From the NCBI GenBank assembly GCA_020636045.1, contig JACJYP010000002.1:228501-292500 (forward strand): a stretch of DNA of 64,000 nt, read 5' to 3'. Positions 1 through 9,429 of the stretch are shown here, one piece after another (the stretch's first letter is position 1; each line of letters starts with the position of its first letter). Below the pieces are notes generated by a model that worked only from the letters and a program-made list of their open reading frames with translations, had not been told where the DNA came from and searched no databases. The translations under genes were made by a program, and so were the position numbers. The DNA comes from Lewinellaceae bacterium (GTDB lineage: Bacteria > Bacteroidota > Bacteroidia > Chitinophagales > Saprospiraceae).

Positions 1-3000
1 TCAACCCTGCATTGCAGTTGCTGGCTTCGGATTTCGGTACGACACAAACGGCCAACGGCCTGCTTACTTTTCTCTGGACGACTGACGCCGCACAGGGCAC
101 CTCCCTTCCCGACGGTGCGGTGTTGTTCACGATCAACCTGAACGTGATCGGCACGGGCGGCGCCAATTCCGGAATTGTATTCGGCGATGTGCCCAGTATA
201 CGTGAAGCGGTATCCAATGCTTCCGGCTCTCCCGAGGAGATCCCCGCGATCTGGATAAACGGCACGGTGAACGTAGTGGATGACTTTCCGCCGATCCTGG
301 CTTGCCCCGATAATGTTGCGGTCGACCTTCCAAACGGCAACGTCAACGTAATGGTCAGCGGCCTGGAACCTACGGCACTGCAGGACAACTGCGGCGGCAC
401 CGTTGCACTGAACTATGCAACAACGGGCGCTACGACGGGCCAGGGAACAGGTAATGCCAACGGAACCTATAACCCCGGCGTCACGACGGTGACCTATACG
501 GCAACCGATCAGGCAGGCAATACTTCTACCTGCTCATTCACGGTTACGGTAAATGCAGCCGGACTGCTGACACTTATGCTGGACACGGTTGCCGTGGATT
601 GCCAGGGCGCCGGTTCGCAAATCGCAGTAAATCTCACGGTTGAGAACTGGGATGATATTGTCGGCCTGCAATTCTCAGTGAACTGGGATCAAACGGTGCT
701 GCAATTCGATACTGTATCCAATGATTTTCCCGGCCTCAACCTGACGGGCGGTGATTTTAACTTCAATACGGCCCCGAACGGTACTTTCTCGTTCTTCGCC
801 GGCGGACCTGGCAGCAACTGGCCCCAGATCCCCGATGGAGGCATATTCTTTACCATCTACTTTACCGTTCTCGATCCTGCCTCTACTTCGAATATTGGCT
901 TTACCGGGTTTATCGAAGCGATCAACAGCGGCATCAATACCGTGCCGGTGACTACGATCGGCGGGTTCTTCCAGCCCGGCGCCGACATGACGCCTCCTGC
1001 GGTCATATGTCCGGCCGATATCACGGTCGATGCCGTTGCCAATGAATGCAACGCCAACGTCATGGTGCCGCTTCCCACTGCCGACGACCCTTGTAGCGGG
1101 ATTGACAGCATCACCAGAACTCCCACCGGCGATGTTTTCAACGCAGGGATAACGACCGTAATTTATACGGTGACTGACAGCGCAGGCAATTCTGCGACCT
1201 GTTCGATGATGATCACAGTGGTTGACAACAACCCGCCGGAATTTCTGAACTGCCCGACAGGCGTAACGGATGTAGCCCCCGGTTTTGCCTGTGAAACACA
1301 GGTAACCTGGACGCCTCCGACGGCCATCGATGCCTGCGGCCAGACCGATCTGACTGTCGTGTCGAACTTTACGCCCGACAGCATATTTCCGGTAGGCCAG
1401 ACGCTGGTATTGTACACTGTGACCGATATAACGATGAACACGGCTTCCTGTAGTTTCCTCGTGACGGTTCAGGATACGGCAGCGCCTGTGATCGTTTGCC
1501 CGAGTGACTTCACCGTTTCTCCCGACGGTTCGCCGGGCTGTACGGCAGTTGTTCAATTTGCTGTAACGGCTTTCGATAATTGCGATCAGGATGTCGAACT
1601 GAACGGCACGGTCGCTTCGAACACCGTTTTCCAGCCGGGCAATACCCAGGTGATGTACGAGGCCATCGACGATTTTAACAATACCTCTTCCTGCCTGTTT
1701 GTTGTAACAGTACTGGACGACAGTATACCGACGGTTGTCTGCCCTGAAGACATCGTGGTGACGGCATCGCAGGATACCTGCGGCGCATTCCCCGATTGGA
1801 CGGATGCGACTGCTACGGATGATTGCTCGGGCGTACTCACGCCGACTTCAACGGTCCTGTCGGGTAGTTTTTTCCCCGTCGGCAACACAGTGGTAACCTA
1901 TACCGCGGTCGACGATGCCGGCAACGAAGGCACCTGCAGTTTCCAGGTGACGGTCACGGAAGACGTGCCGCCGATTATTCTGGGCTGCCCCAACAGTCTT
2001 TTACTGACCCTGCCGCCCAACACCTGCGATACGATCATATTCTGGGATGTTCCGGCAGCAACTGACAACTGCTCGACCCCCGATCTGACGACCGATATTC
2101 CTCCGGGTTCTGTATTTCCTGCTGGAGTGACCATCGTTACCTATACCGCTACGGATTTTTCCGGTAACACTTCAACCTGCACGTTCAGCATATCTGCCAT
2201 CGACCAGATCGCGCCGGTACTTAGCGCCTGTCCGCCCAATGTGACGGTCAATGATGCCAGCCCATGCGGCGAAGTCGTCAGTTGGGACCTTCCCACTGCG
2301 ACGGACAATTGTACGCCGGATTCCGCGCTGATCGTGGCCTCCATTCCGCAGTCGGGCAGCCTGTTCTTCAATGGCACGACGGAAGTGGTTTGCTTTGTAC
2401 AGGATGCGAGCGGTAACTACGATTCCTGCACATTCGAAGTGAAGATCGTAGCGACGCAGCAGCCTGGATTTGTAAATGTTCCTGAAGATATTACTGTTGA
2501 AGGTTGCGCGCAAACGCCGGCCAGCTGGAATCCGCCGACACCGGTAGGCTTCTGTGTGGTGGATACGCTGTATTCGAACTACATGCCCGGCGATTCATTC
2601 CCGCTGGGTACGACGGTTGTGTCTTACACGGCCATCGATTCTACCGGCTCGATCACGACCGCTACGTTTGCTGTAACGGTTACGGAAAACGAACCGCCGC
2701 AGATCGACTGCCCGGAAAGCCCGGTCGTGCTCAATGTAGGCGGAGCGATCATTTCCGACCCGGATTTCTTCATCTTTTCCGCCGATACTGTTGCTTCCTG
2801 CGATGGCGTGCGGCTGGAATTCGATATGCCCGCAGCGACGGATAACTGCGGAATTGCATCATTTACACAGATCGGCGGTGGCCTGGCCGGGGGTGTTTTC
2901 CCGATCGGGACCGACACGATCAGTTACGAAGCCATCGACTCCTCGGGCAACACGATGATGTGTTCTGTTGTGATCACCGTGCAGGGCCTGACGCCGCTGA

Positions 3001-3800
3001 ATGCGTTCTCCAATCCCGCGCTCGGCTGTGTGAACCAGAGCGTGACTCTTACGGCTGATTCTATTCCCGGCGCCAACTACATATGGAGCGGACCCCAGGG
3101 GCCGTATGCCAACGACAATCAGATCGTAGTAACGGGATTCGGAACGAATACGGAAGGTTTGTACACAGTGTTTGCCGAGGTGAACGGCTGCCCGACACCG
3201 CTGGATTCCGTGACGCTGGAACTGGCGACCGCTCCGGATGCTATTGACGATACGAACATTTTCATCGCGCCCGGCACGACGGATACCTTCAATATTTTGT
3301 CGAATGACGTATTGATACCGTTCTCCGATTTCAGCATCACGCAAGTTGGCGCTCTGGAGGGCCTCACGAGCCTGGGCAACGGCCTGTTCTCCTATGAGTC
3401 GCCGCTGGAAGGCGGCGAGGCTTCGTTCCTCTACGAGGTTTGCTCGAAGTCCTGCCCGAATCTGTGCGATATGGCCCTGGTGACGATCCTGGCGCTCAAT
3501 GTCGAAGATTGCTCGTTCATCCCGAACGTTATTACGCCAAACGGCGACCTGGTGAACGACTGGCTCGAGATCCCGTGTCTGAATTCGGGCATGTACCGCG
3601 ACAACTCGCTTGTCATCTACAATCAGTGGGGCGACAAGGTGTTCGAGGCGACGCCGTACGATAATGATCCGGCCATCGCTTGGCGGGGTACTTTTGACGG
3701 CGAACCCGGCAAGGACCTGCCCGACGGCGTGTACTACTATATTTTCAAGCCCGGACCGAACGAGCCTGTTATCAAGGGTTTTGTAGAAATATTCCGTTAA
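1..3800 (+). CDS. HYR-repeat adhesin with T9SS type B C-terminal domain (5' end cut)
   Basis: The frame is open from base 3, so the true start lies left of the window; the first in-frame TTG at 12 is not a credible start. The visible protein of about 1265 residues begins in a cohesin-like beta domain. It continues with one HYR domain, a second cohesin-like domain (about residues 185-325), then roughly eight more HYR-type repeats recognised by CP-x-(D/N)-(I/V)-x-V openings and TYTATDxxGN-TCSF endings. After these come an Ig/PKD-like domain, a cadherin-like domain near 1080-1165 and a final domain beginning NVITPNGDLVNDWLEIP. That last domain is the gliding-motility-associated (type B) C-terminal signal for export by the type IX system. 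A large secreted, surface-held, probably adhesive protein is inferred. The SprF/PorP-like gene directly downstream supports type B secretion. Confidence 0.9.
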   Translation, partial: NPALQLLASDFGTTQTANGLLTFLWTTDAAQGTSLPDGAVLFTINLNVIGTGGANSGIVFGDVPSIREAVSNASGSPEEIPAIWINGTVNVVDDFPPILACPDNVAVDLPNGNVNVMVSGLEPTALQDNCGGTVALNYATTGATTGQGTGNANGTYNPGVTTVTYTATDQAGNTSTCSFTVTVNAAGLLTLMLDTVAVDCQGAGSQIAVNLTVENWDDIVGLQFSVNWDQTVLQFDTVSNDFPGLNLTGGDFNFNTAPNGTFSFFAGGPGSNWPQIPDGGIFFTIYFTVLDPASTSNIGFTGFIEAINSGINTVPVTTIGGFFQPGADMTPPAVICPADITVDAVANECNANVMVPLPTADDPCSGIDSITRTPTGDVFNAGITTVIYTVTDSAGNSATCSMMITVVDNNPPEFLNCPTGVTDVAPGFACETQVTWTPPTAIDACGQTDLTVVSNFTPDSIFPVGQTLVLYTVTDITMNTASCSFLVTVQDTAAPVIVCPSDFTVSPDGSPGCTAVVQFAVTAFDNCDQDVELNGTVASNTVFQPGNTQVMYEAIDDFNNTSSCLFVVTVLDDSIPTVVCPEDIVVTASQDTCGAFPDWTDATATDDCSGVLTPTSTVLSGSFFPVGNTVVTYTAVDDAGNEGTCSFQVTVTEDVPPIILGCPNSLLLTLPPNTCDTIIFWDVPAATDNCSTPDLTTDIPPGSVFPAGVTIVTYTATDFSGNTSTCTFSISAIDQIAPVLSACPPNVTVNDASPCGEVVSWDLPTATDNCTPDSALIVASIPQSGSLFFNGTTEVVCFVQDASGNYDSCTFEVKIVATQQPGFVNVPEDITVEGCAQTPASWNPPTPVGFCVVDTLYSNYMPGDSFPLGTTVVSYTAIDSTGSITTATFAVTVTENEPPQIDCPESPVVLNVGGAIISDPDFFIFSADTVASCDGVRLEFDMPAATDNCGIASFTQIGGGLAGGVFPIGTDTISYEAIDSSGNTMMCSVVITVQGLTPLNAFSNPALGCVNQSVTLTADSIPGANYIWSGPQGPYANDNQIVVTGFGTNTEGLYTVFAEVNGCPTPLDSVTLELATAPDAIDDTNIFIAPGTTDTFNILSNDVLIPFSDFSITQVGALEGLTSLGNGLFSYESPLEGGEASFLYEVCSKSCPNLCDMALVTILALNVEDCSFIPNVITPNGDLVNDWLEIPCLNSGMYRDNSLVIYNQWGDKVFEATPYDNDPAIAWRGTFDGEPGKDLPDGVYYYIFKPGPNEPVIKGFVEIFR

Positions 3801-3914
3801 AACGGGGTTGAATGGTCAGACGGACAGGTGATGCGAAGTTTTGGTATTGTTTTTTCCAACATACGACTTTGGCATCACCTGCTCGTCCGGCCTGAACCTT
3901 CAAACCATATTGCG

Positions 3915-4859
3915 ATGAAAAATCTTTTGACACTTCTCATCATACTTATCGCCGGTGTACAGCTCTCTGCGCAGCAGGATCACCAGTACACACAGTTCAT
4001 GTACAATAAACTGCTGTACAATCCCGCTTATGCCGGCTCCCGCGGAACGCCTACCCTCACCGGAATTTTTCGCAGCCAGTGGGTAGGATTCGACGGAGCG
4101 CCCCAGTCGGGCCTGCTCAGTTTTAACTCGCCTTTCCTGACGCCGCGCGTCGGCGTGGGTGGCACATTGTCATACCTGAAACTGGGCCTTCAACGCGATT
4201 TTCATGCTACGCTGGCGTATTCATACGACCTGGTGGCAATGGAAAACGCCTCCGTTCGCGTGGGGATACAAGGCGCCGTACGCTCGCTCGGCATGGCATT
4301 CGAAGATGCGCAGCCGCTCAATATCGGCGACCCGTCGCTTGATAACCAGCAGATCAGCGATTTCTATGGCAACGTAGGCGCCGGCATTTACGGCGTTTTT
4401 CTCAACCAGTTCTATGTGGGATTTTCGGTGCCGCGCATCTATTCGAACTCTCTGGGCCTGAACTCTGCAAACAACCCGATCTCTGCAAAGGAATACCGCC
4501 ACTTTTACGGCACGGCCGGCGGCATTTTGCCGCTTAGCGATGACATCAACCTGCTGCCTGCAGTGTTGATCAAATACGTGGAGAACGCGCCGATAGATGC
4601 CGATATCAATATCAACCTCGACATCCGTCAGAAAGTGACGGCGGGTATTTCCTACCGCCTCGGCGGCAACGGCGCCGGTGAATCGATCGATCTGCTCGTA
4701 TTCTGGCAGGCGACTCCGCAGGTAGGCGTGGGCGCAGCGTACGATTTCACGCTTTCCGACCTTAAGGATTACAACGGCGGCTCGATCGAACTGCTGATCC
4801 AGGCCGATCTCAAGAAGCCCAGCAAAAAGAACGTGTTCAGCCCCCGATTTTTCCTTTGA
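3915..4859 (+). CDS. PorP/SprF family type IX secretion membrane protein
   Basis: A 314-residue outer-membrane protein of the PorP/SprF family. The ATG at 3915 starts a clean signal peptide (MKNLLTLLIILIAGVQLSAQ). An upstream in-frame start at 3828 would add a non-signal extension and is rejected. Family hallmarks are visible: QYTQFMYNKLLYNPAYAGSRG just after the signal, GIFRSQWVGFDGAPQS, and a C-terminal SPRFFL ending typical of this barrel. SprF-like proteins are known to serve individual type B cargo proteins. Its position 114 bases after a type B adhesin and just before an OmpA/PD40 protein matches the recurrent cargo-SprF-OmpA arrangement in Bacteroidota. It is probably the dedicated partner of the upstream adhesin rather than the core PorP, which is at 16365-17342. 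Confidence 0.92.
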   Translation: MKNLLTLLIILIAGVQLSAQQDHQYTQFMYNKLLYNPAYAGSRGTPTLTGIFRSQWVGFDGAPQSGLLSFNSPFLTPRVGVGGTLSYLKLGLQRDFHATLAYSYDLVAMENASVRVGIQGAVRSLGMAFEDAQPLNIGDPSLDNQQISDFYGNVGAGIYGVFLNQFYVGFSVPRIYSNSLGLNSANNPISAKEYRHFYGTAGGILPLSDDINLLPAVLIKYVENAPIDADININLDIRQKVTAGISYRLGGNGAGESIDLLVFWQATPQVGVGAAYDFTLSDLKDYNGGSIELLIQADLKKPSKKNVFSPRFFL

Positions 4860-4946
4860 TGCGCTCAAAACAGCTCATTCCGCCGGGACCTGATCAGGCC
4901 GGCAACAAAAAAGTGTAGTTTTTAATAATCAAATTGCTCAAAAATC

Positions 4947-7253
4947 ATGGGAATCATGAAAGCCCGTAAGCATATCACATTCATCCTCGCTTTTTGCCTG
5001 TCGGCAAACATATTGCCGGCGCAGACGGACACCGAGCCGGTGACCGTACAGGTGAAGAACGAAGCGGCCATCAATACGAAAGGACTTGAATTCAGCCCTA
5101 CGTTTTATGAAGATGGCATTGTGTTCATTTCCACGAACAACGCCGGCCTGAAAAAGCGCACGGATAAAAACAACCAGATGTACACCTCTATTCTGCGTTC
5201 GCGACGCAGTGCCGACGGTGCACTGGCTGTAGCCGAGCCTTTTTCAAAAGAACTCTCTACGCAGTACAACGAAGGGCCGGTTTGTTTTGACCGGACCGCC
5301 GAAACCGTCTATTTCTCGCGCAATATCATCGTGAACGGCAAAGAGAAATACAGCAAGGACGGCAGCCTGATGATGCGTGTGTACGTATCGCACAAGGAAG
5401 GCGAACTGTGGAGTGAGCCGCAGCCGGTTTTTCCGGTAAACGATGAAGGATACGCCGATTGCCACCCGGCGATCAGTATCGACGGCGATAAACTCTTTTT
5501 CTCTTCCAATCGCCCCGGCGGTATCGGCGGCATGGATATCTATGTGTCTTATCGCGTCGGTCAATCGTGGAGCGAGCCGGTCAACCTCGGCGCCGGCGTC
5601 AACTCTTCCGGCAACGAGGCATTTCCGTTCATCCATGCCGACAACACCCTGTACTACGCATCCGATGCGCTCGAAGGCGGCCAGGGTGGACTCGACCTGT
5701 ACTATGTCATTCCCGAAGGCACCCAATGGACGAAGCCGATCAACATGGGGACTCCTTTCAATACCAAAGGCGACGACTTTGGCCTTATCGTAGACCTGAA
5801 CAAGATCAACGGATACTATTCCACGAATGGCAACGGCGGCGCCGGCGGCGACGAGATATTCAGTTTTCATACCGAAAACGGCAATCTCGACGACTACCTG
5901 CTGCAAAACAAGCGCGTCCCCGACAGGGACCTGGATGTGAAGATCGTCGTGACGGACAAGGCCAGCGGAGCGCCTGTCAGCCTGGCTGCCGTGCAACTGC
6001 TCAACTACGACGCCAACAACGTGATCGGCCGCGACGAAGAAGGCAATATGATCACCATCCAGAATGTGGACGGACAGGATATTATGAAGGCCGTGCCGCC
6101 GGATAAGGGCATCAACGGCGAAACGGATTCCAAAGGGCGTTTCCTGACGGAAGTAAAACCCGGCAACTACGTCATCAGCGCTTCCAAAAAAGGGTATCAG
6201 ACCAAGCAGATACGCGTGCAGATGTCGAAACCGGGTAACGAGGTAGCCATCCAGATCGAAAAAGCCCCCACTGCGGGAAAACTCCAGTGGAATCCCTCGG
6301 TATTCAACTACGTAACCAATGCTCCGCTTGCAGGGGCGGTGATGGTGCTGACGAATAAAACCACCAACGAAAAGGACACTGTGATCACGGATGCCAACGG
6401 CATGGTCGATCACTACCTCAACCCGAATACGAAGTACAAACTCGAACTGTACCAGGCCAACCGGCTTGTGGGCAGCACGGAGATCGACACGGAGGGATGG
6501 TTGCCCAACCAACTCACCATGCAAAATATCTCCGTGGCGCCGCTGCTGCCGGGTTCGGTGATCGAATTGCCCAATATCTACTATAACTTCAACGATGCCA
6601 CGCTGCGCCCCGATGCGCGGAAAGACCTCGATCTGCTGGTGGCCCTGATGAAACAACACCCCAGCATCAAGGTGGAACTGGCCAGCCATACGGATTGCAG
6701 GGGCAATGATCAGTACAATCAGCAACTCAGCCAGCGCCGCGCCAATGGCGTGGTCGATTACCTGGAATCGCAGGGGATTACGCGTGCGCGCCTGCGTCCG
6801 GTCGGCTATGGCGAAAGCGAGCCGCGCAACAAATGCCGCGACGGTGTGACCTGCACGGAGCAGGAGCATGCGCGCAATCGCCGCACCGAAGTGCGTATCC
6901 TCGCAGGCGTACAGGGCGCTGCCATGGTCTATGTAGACGGGCAGATCAACAACGGAGGCTCCGATCAGAATAATGTGAACGTTGCTCCGCAGGGAGGAAC
7001 CGTTACAGTCAGCAGCGGTGACAAGGACTCTTATCACGTGGTGGCCGGCTCTTTCCTGATGGAAACGCGCGCCCAAAACCAGTTGTCCACGCTGCACAAA
7101 GCGGGCTATACCAACGCCCAGATCGTGCGCTTTCCCAACTCTACGTATTTTTCCGTCAGCGTCGGGAAATTCAGAACCCGCGGAGAAGCGGATGTGCTGA
7201 AACGCAAACTGGACAGGGATAAGATCGACGCTTTTGTGCGGGCAGTGCAATAG
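4947..7253 (+). CDS. OmpA family protein with PD40 propeller, carboxypeptidase-regulatory and SPOR domains
   Basis: A 768-residue envelope protein starting at ATG 4947 (a second in-frame ATG at 4956 is equally plausible), with a signal peptide ending near LPAQT. Domain order is: PD40/WD40-like propeller repeats (about 90-320, e.g. KLFFSSNRPGGIGGMDIY), one or two carboxypeptidase-regulatory-like beta domains (about 330-540), an OmpA peptidoglycan-binding domain (about 560-660, NFNDATLRPDARKDLD, then SHTDCRGNDQYN and RRTEVRI), and a C-terminal SPOR domain (about 690-768). The layout resembles T9SS-associated PorE, though the N-terminal TPR of PorE is absent and a SPOR domain is added. It probably tethers outer-membrane T9SS parts to peptidoglycan. 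It lies downstream of the SprF-like gene in the same direction, probably in one transcription unit. Confidence 0.88.
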   Translation: MGIMKARKHITFILAFCLSANILPAQTDTEPVTVQVKNEAAINTKGLEFSPTFYEDGIVFISTNNAGLKKRTDKNNQMYTSILRSRRSADGALAVAEPFSKELSTQYNEGPVCFDRTAETVYFSRNIIVNGKEKYSKDGSLMMRVYVSHKEGELWSEPQPVFPVNDEGYADCHPAISIDGDKLFFSSNRPGGIGGMDIYVSYRVGQSWSEPVNLGAGVNSSGNEAFPFIHADNTLYYASDALEGGQGGLDLYYVIPEGTQWTKPINMGTPFNTKGDDFGLIVDLNKINGYYSTNGNGGAGGDEIFSFHTENGNLDDYLLQNKRVPDRDLDVKIVVTDKASGAPVSLAAVQLLNYDANNVIGRDEEGNMITIQNVDGQDIMKAVPPDKGINGETDSKGRFLTEVKPGNYVISASKKGYQTKQIRVQMSKPGNEVAIQIEKAPTAGKLQWNPSVFNYVTNAPLAGAVMVLTNKTTNEKDTVITDANGMVDHYLNPNTKYKLELYQANRLVGSTEIDTEGWLPNQLTMQNISVAPLLPGSVIELPNIYYNFNDATLRPDARKDLDLLVALMKQHPSIKVELASHTDCRGNDQYNQQLSQRRANGVVDYLESQGITRARLRPVGYGESEPRNKCRDGVTCTEQEHARNRRTEVRILAGVQGAAMVYVDGQINNGGSDQNNVNVAPQGGTVTVSSGDKDSYHVVAGSFLMETRAQNQLSTLHKAGYTNAQIVRFPNSTYFSVSVGKFRTRGEADVLKRKLDRDKIDAFVRAVQ

Positions 7254-7293
7254 AGATAATCGCGCGTGTTCGGCCCAAACCCAAAAGCCTTCT

Positions 7294-7301
7294 TACCTTT
7301 G
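7294..7301 (+). promoter_or_regulatory. Bacteroidota-type -7 element for ferredoxin
   Basis: taccTTTG matches the Bacteroidota -7 consensus TAnnTTTG exactly and lies 55 bases before the ferredoxin ATG. The -33 TTG is weak here. Inferred from consensus only. Confidence 0.5.
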
Positions 7302-7356
7302 CGCCAACTTTCGGAAACGCAGTTTGTTTCAGGAAAAAGCAAAAAAGGATATTGAC

Positions 7357-7704
7357 ATGGCAATAATGATTACTGAAGAATGCATCAATTGTGGTGCATG
7401 TGAGCCGGAATGCCCCAATAACGCGATTTACGAGCCCGGGGTGGAATGGAAAATTTCGGACGGAAACACGGTGAAAGGTTTATACAAACTCGAAGACGGC
7501 AGGGAGGTGGATGCAACGGAAAAGAACGGCCCCGTTTCGGACGACTTTTATTATATCGTGCCTGATAAATGTACCGAGTGCATCGGTTTCCACGAAGAAC
7601 CTCAATGCGCGGCGGTATGCCCGGTGGATTGTTGCGTTCCCGACCCGGATCGCGTGGAGGCGGAAGAAGTATTGCTGGACAAAAAAGCGCGGCTCCATCT
7701 TTGA
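7357..7704 (+). CDS. 2[4Fe-4S]-type ferredoxin
   Basis: A 115-residue soluble electron carrier. The ATG at 7357 gives MAIMITEECINCGACEPECP, the usual ferredoxin N terminus; a longer open frame from 7234 runs through the promoter and is rejected. The first cluster motif is C9-x2-C12-x2-C15-x3-C19-P. The second has C72-x2-C75-x8-C84-x3-C88-P with an extra C92, the widened spacing typical of the Alvin/Bacteroidota ferredoxin group. An acidic insert (about residues 30-65) between the motifs is also normal for Bacteroidota versions. It stands alone between the OmpA gene and a convergent aldo/keto reductase and has its own promoter. Its redox partner cannot be told from context. Confidence 0.93.
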   Translation: MAIMITEECINCGACEPECPNNAIYEPGVEWKISDGNTVKGLYKLEDGREVDATEKNGPVSDDFYYIVPDKCTECIGFHEEPQCAAVCPVDCCVPDPDRVEAEEVLLDKKARLHL

Positions 7705-7756
7705 ATTGAGGCCCGCCGTCCGGCTTGCAAACATGTAAAGTTTTCATGGTTCTAAT

Positions 7757-7796
7757 AATTGCCTGCTGTTCCGAAGCCGGAATTAGCGGGCAATTT
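7757..7796. terminator. Bidirectional terminator between ferredoxin and aldo/keto reductase
   Basis: Inverted repeat with arms aattgcctgc and gcgggcaatt (one mismatch) enclosing a second small cCGaag-type hairpin, followed by tttttt on the plus strand. It lies between two convergent genes and overlaps the last codons of the minus-strand gene. Confidence 0.7.
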
Positions 7797-8715
7797 TTTC
7801 GAGGGCCTTCACGGCATCTGCATAGTCGAACGCCTCCAGGTTGCGCATGAAATCAAGCGTTTCATGGAGTTGCGCGACTGAAGAGACCCCGATCAGTATA
7901 CCGCTGATCCGCGGATGAAGTCCTGCGTACACCAGTCCCAGGTGGTTCATGGTTTTAAGCGGCGGGCGTACGAACGCCGTATTCAGTTCCGGTAACAGGG
8001 CGCGTACCTTTTCCAGTTTGTCCGCTACCTTTTCCGGATCTCCACCCCGCGCCAGGAATGTGCTGTCCGGCTCGTATTGCTCTTCCAGTTTTATGCCTCC
8101 GGCATTGATGCCATACGCAAATACACGGTGTGCAGCACTTTCCGCAGAGTCCATCATCGGCGCATACCGGCCGAGGTCTGAATGCAGGATGTTGTGCTTG
8201 AGTTGAATATCGAAAGACAAGTGGAGCGATTCGTTTGCCCGGGCATACGCTTCCGGATGCGCGATGCCCGAAATGCCGGGACGGATGCCGGCCTCTCTCT
8301 GCAGGCGTGCCAGCGATTCCAGTGAAGGGGCGATCTCTGCTTCGGTTGCGCGGTTGTCCCAGTGAAACATGAGGCAGTCGAGATTGCTGTCAAAAAGCCG
8401 GTAGTATTCTTCCCCCATCATGATCACGAAAGAGGGCGATAAATTGATATCCGGCGAGCGCATATTGTCGAGACTGCCGATCTTCACGGTGATGCGCAGG
8501 TCGCGCAAACCGTGCGCCAGCACATATTCGCGCAGTATGCCTTCGGCGGCCCGGAAATCGGCGGGATTCCGGTTGATGGGGTAATTGGTCGCACAATCCA
8601 CGGTGCGCAGGCCGGCGGCCAGCCAGGCGTCCAGTTGCCGGAATGCTTCCTGCCGGCTTACCGTCCAGCCCCATTGTGCCGTGCCGAGTATCAAAGTCGC
8701 TGGTGTCGTTTTCAT
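7783..8715 (-). CDS. Aldo/keto reductase family protein
   Basis: A 310-residue protein with the aldo/keto reductase (alpha/beta)8 barrel, an NAD(P)H-dependent carbonyl reductase of unknown substrate. Visible family signatures are the N-terminal LILGTAQWGW strand, GLRTVDCATNYP (Asp and Tyr of the catalytic tetrad), ITVKIGS (Lys) and CLMFHWD (His). The C-terminal region ISGILIGVSSVAQLHETL is the cofactor-phosphate end of the barrel. Its ATG (8713-8715) overlaps the stop codon of the upstream lactamase gene by an ATGA, so the two are translationally coupled in one minus-strand unit with the glycosyltransferase at 9430-10149. No signal peptide, so cytoplasmic. The family is broad and the substrate cannot be assigned. 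Confidence 0.88.
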   Translation of the reverse strand: MKTTPATLILGTAQWGWTVSRQEAFRQLDAWLAAGLRTVDCATNYPINRNPADFRAAEGILREYVLAHGLRDLRITVKIGSLDNMRSPDINLSPSFVIMMGEEYYRLFDSNLDCLMFHWDNRATEAEIAPSLESLARLQREAGIRPGISGIAHPEAYARANESLHLSFDIQLKHNILHSDLGRYAPMMDSAESAAHRVFAYGINAGGIKLEEQYEPDSTFLARGGDPEKVADKLEKVRALLPELNTAFVRPPLKTMNHLGLVYAGLHPRISGILIGVSSVAQLHETLDFMRNLEAFDYADAVKALEKIAR

Positions 8716-9425
8716 TTGCCGTTCGTTTCGAGGAGTTGCAGCGTATGAATGAGCAGATCGGTGCCGCCTGCCGACTGGTGTCCGGGCACTACGATCTTTG
8801 CATCGGGAAAGCGGCGCTGTACTGCCTGCAGGGAAAGCGGCCAGGCTTTCAGATCGGCATCTGCGATATTACCCAGGCCCTTTGCGTCCCTGCTTTTTAC
8901 AAAACAGCCGCCAAAAAGGATGCGGGGCTCTTCGAAATAGACAACGATGTTGTCGCTCGTGTGTCCGCTGCCAGGATAAAAGACCTCTGCCCCCAGTTGA
9001 GTGCTTTCGTCGGGCAGAGCGGTGTAATCCGGCAGTTTTTCTCCTTGTTCCCGGAGCAGGCGCGCGCTTCTTTCCGACATGAACAGCGGAATGCCTTTTT
9101 TTGCAAAAAGCGCGATACCGCCGCTGCGGTCGTCGTGGCTGTGCGATACGATCAGGCCCTTTATAGGTTTACGTAAGTGACGTCGCACCCAGCGCAGCAA
9201 TTTTCGAGTAGGTTTTTTACCCCAGCCGGTATCGACGATCAATACGCCGCCGGGCACTTCTGCGATCATGCCGTTGGAAGGGAAAGGAGCATTACCCAGC
9301 ATTTTGTAGCTCGTGTGCATCCAGTATCCCGGACTTATCTCCGTAACGATCAGGTCTCCGTCTTTTTGCGCTGCCAGGGCGCATAGAAAGAACATACAAA
9401 GGACGGAAATGAGTGTTTTTTTCAT
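8712..9425 (-). CDS. Subclass B1-like metallo-beta-lactamase
   Basis: A 237-residue protein with a signal peptide (MKKTLISVLCMFFLCALAAQ), the usual length of B1 enzymes. All subclass B1 zinc ligands are in place: HSHDDR supplies the two histidines and the Asp of the HxHxD motif, GSGHTSDN the third His, GGCFVKS the zinc-2 Cys with the substrate-binding Lys three residues on, and VPGHQSAGG the last His. Established knowledge: this set distinguishes B1 lactamases from glyoxalase-II and other MBL-fold hydrolases, and chromosomal B1 enzymes are common in Bacteroidota. A periplasmic zinc beta-lactamase is therefore the leading call; activity is inferred. It lies between a glycosyltransferase (4-base gap) and an aldo/keto reductase (4-base overlap), with no mobile element nearby, so it looks resident rather than acquired. 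Confidence 0.85.
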   Translation of the reverse strand: MKKTLISVLCMFFLCALAAQKDGDLIVTEISPGYWMHTSYKMLGNAPFPSNGMIAEVPGGVLIVDTGWGKKPTRKLLRWVRRHLRKPIKGLIVSHSHDDRSGGIALFAKKGIPLFMSERSARLLREQGEKLPDYTALPDESTQLGAEVFYPGSGHTSDNIVVYFEEPRILFGGCFVKSRDAKGLGNIADADLKAWPLSLQAVQRRFPDAKIVVPGHQSAGGTDLLIHTLQLLETNGK

Positions 9426-9429
9426 ACGT

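Noticed and set aside
5244..7250. 668-codon open frame on the minus strand opposite the OmpA gene
   Set aside because: Shadow of a GC-rich coding region; the plus strand has recognisable domains throughout and the minus product has none.
8712..9425. Glyoxalase II or other MBL-fold hydrolase
   Set aside because: The GGCFVKS zinc-2 Cys motif and the signal peptide are characteristic of B1 lactamases and absent from glyoxalase II.
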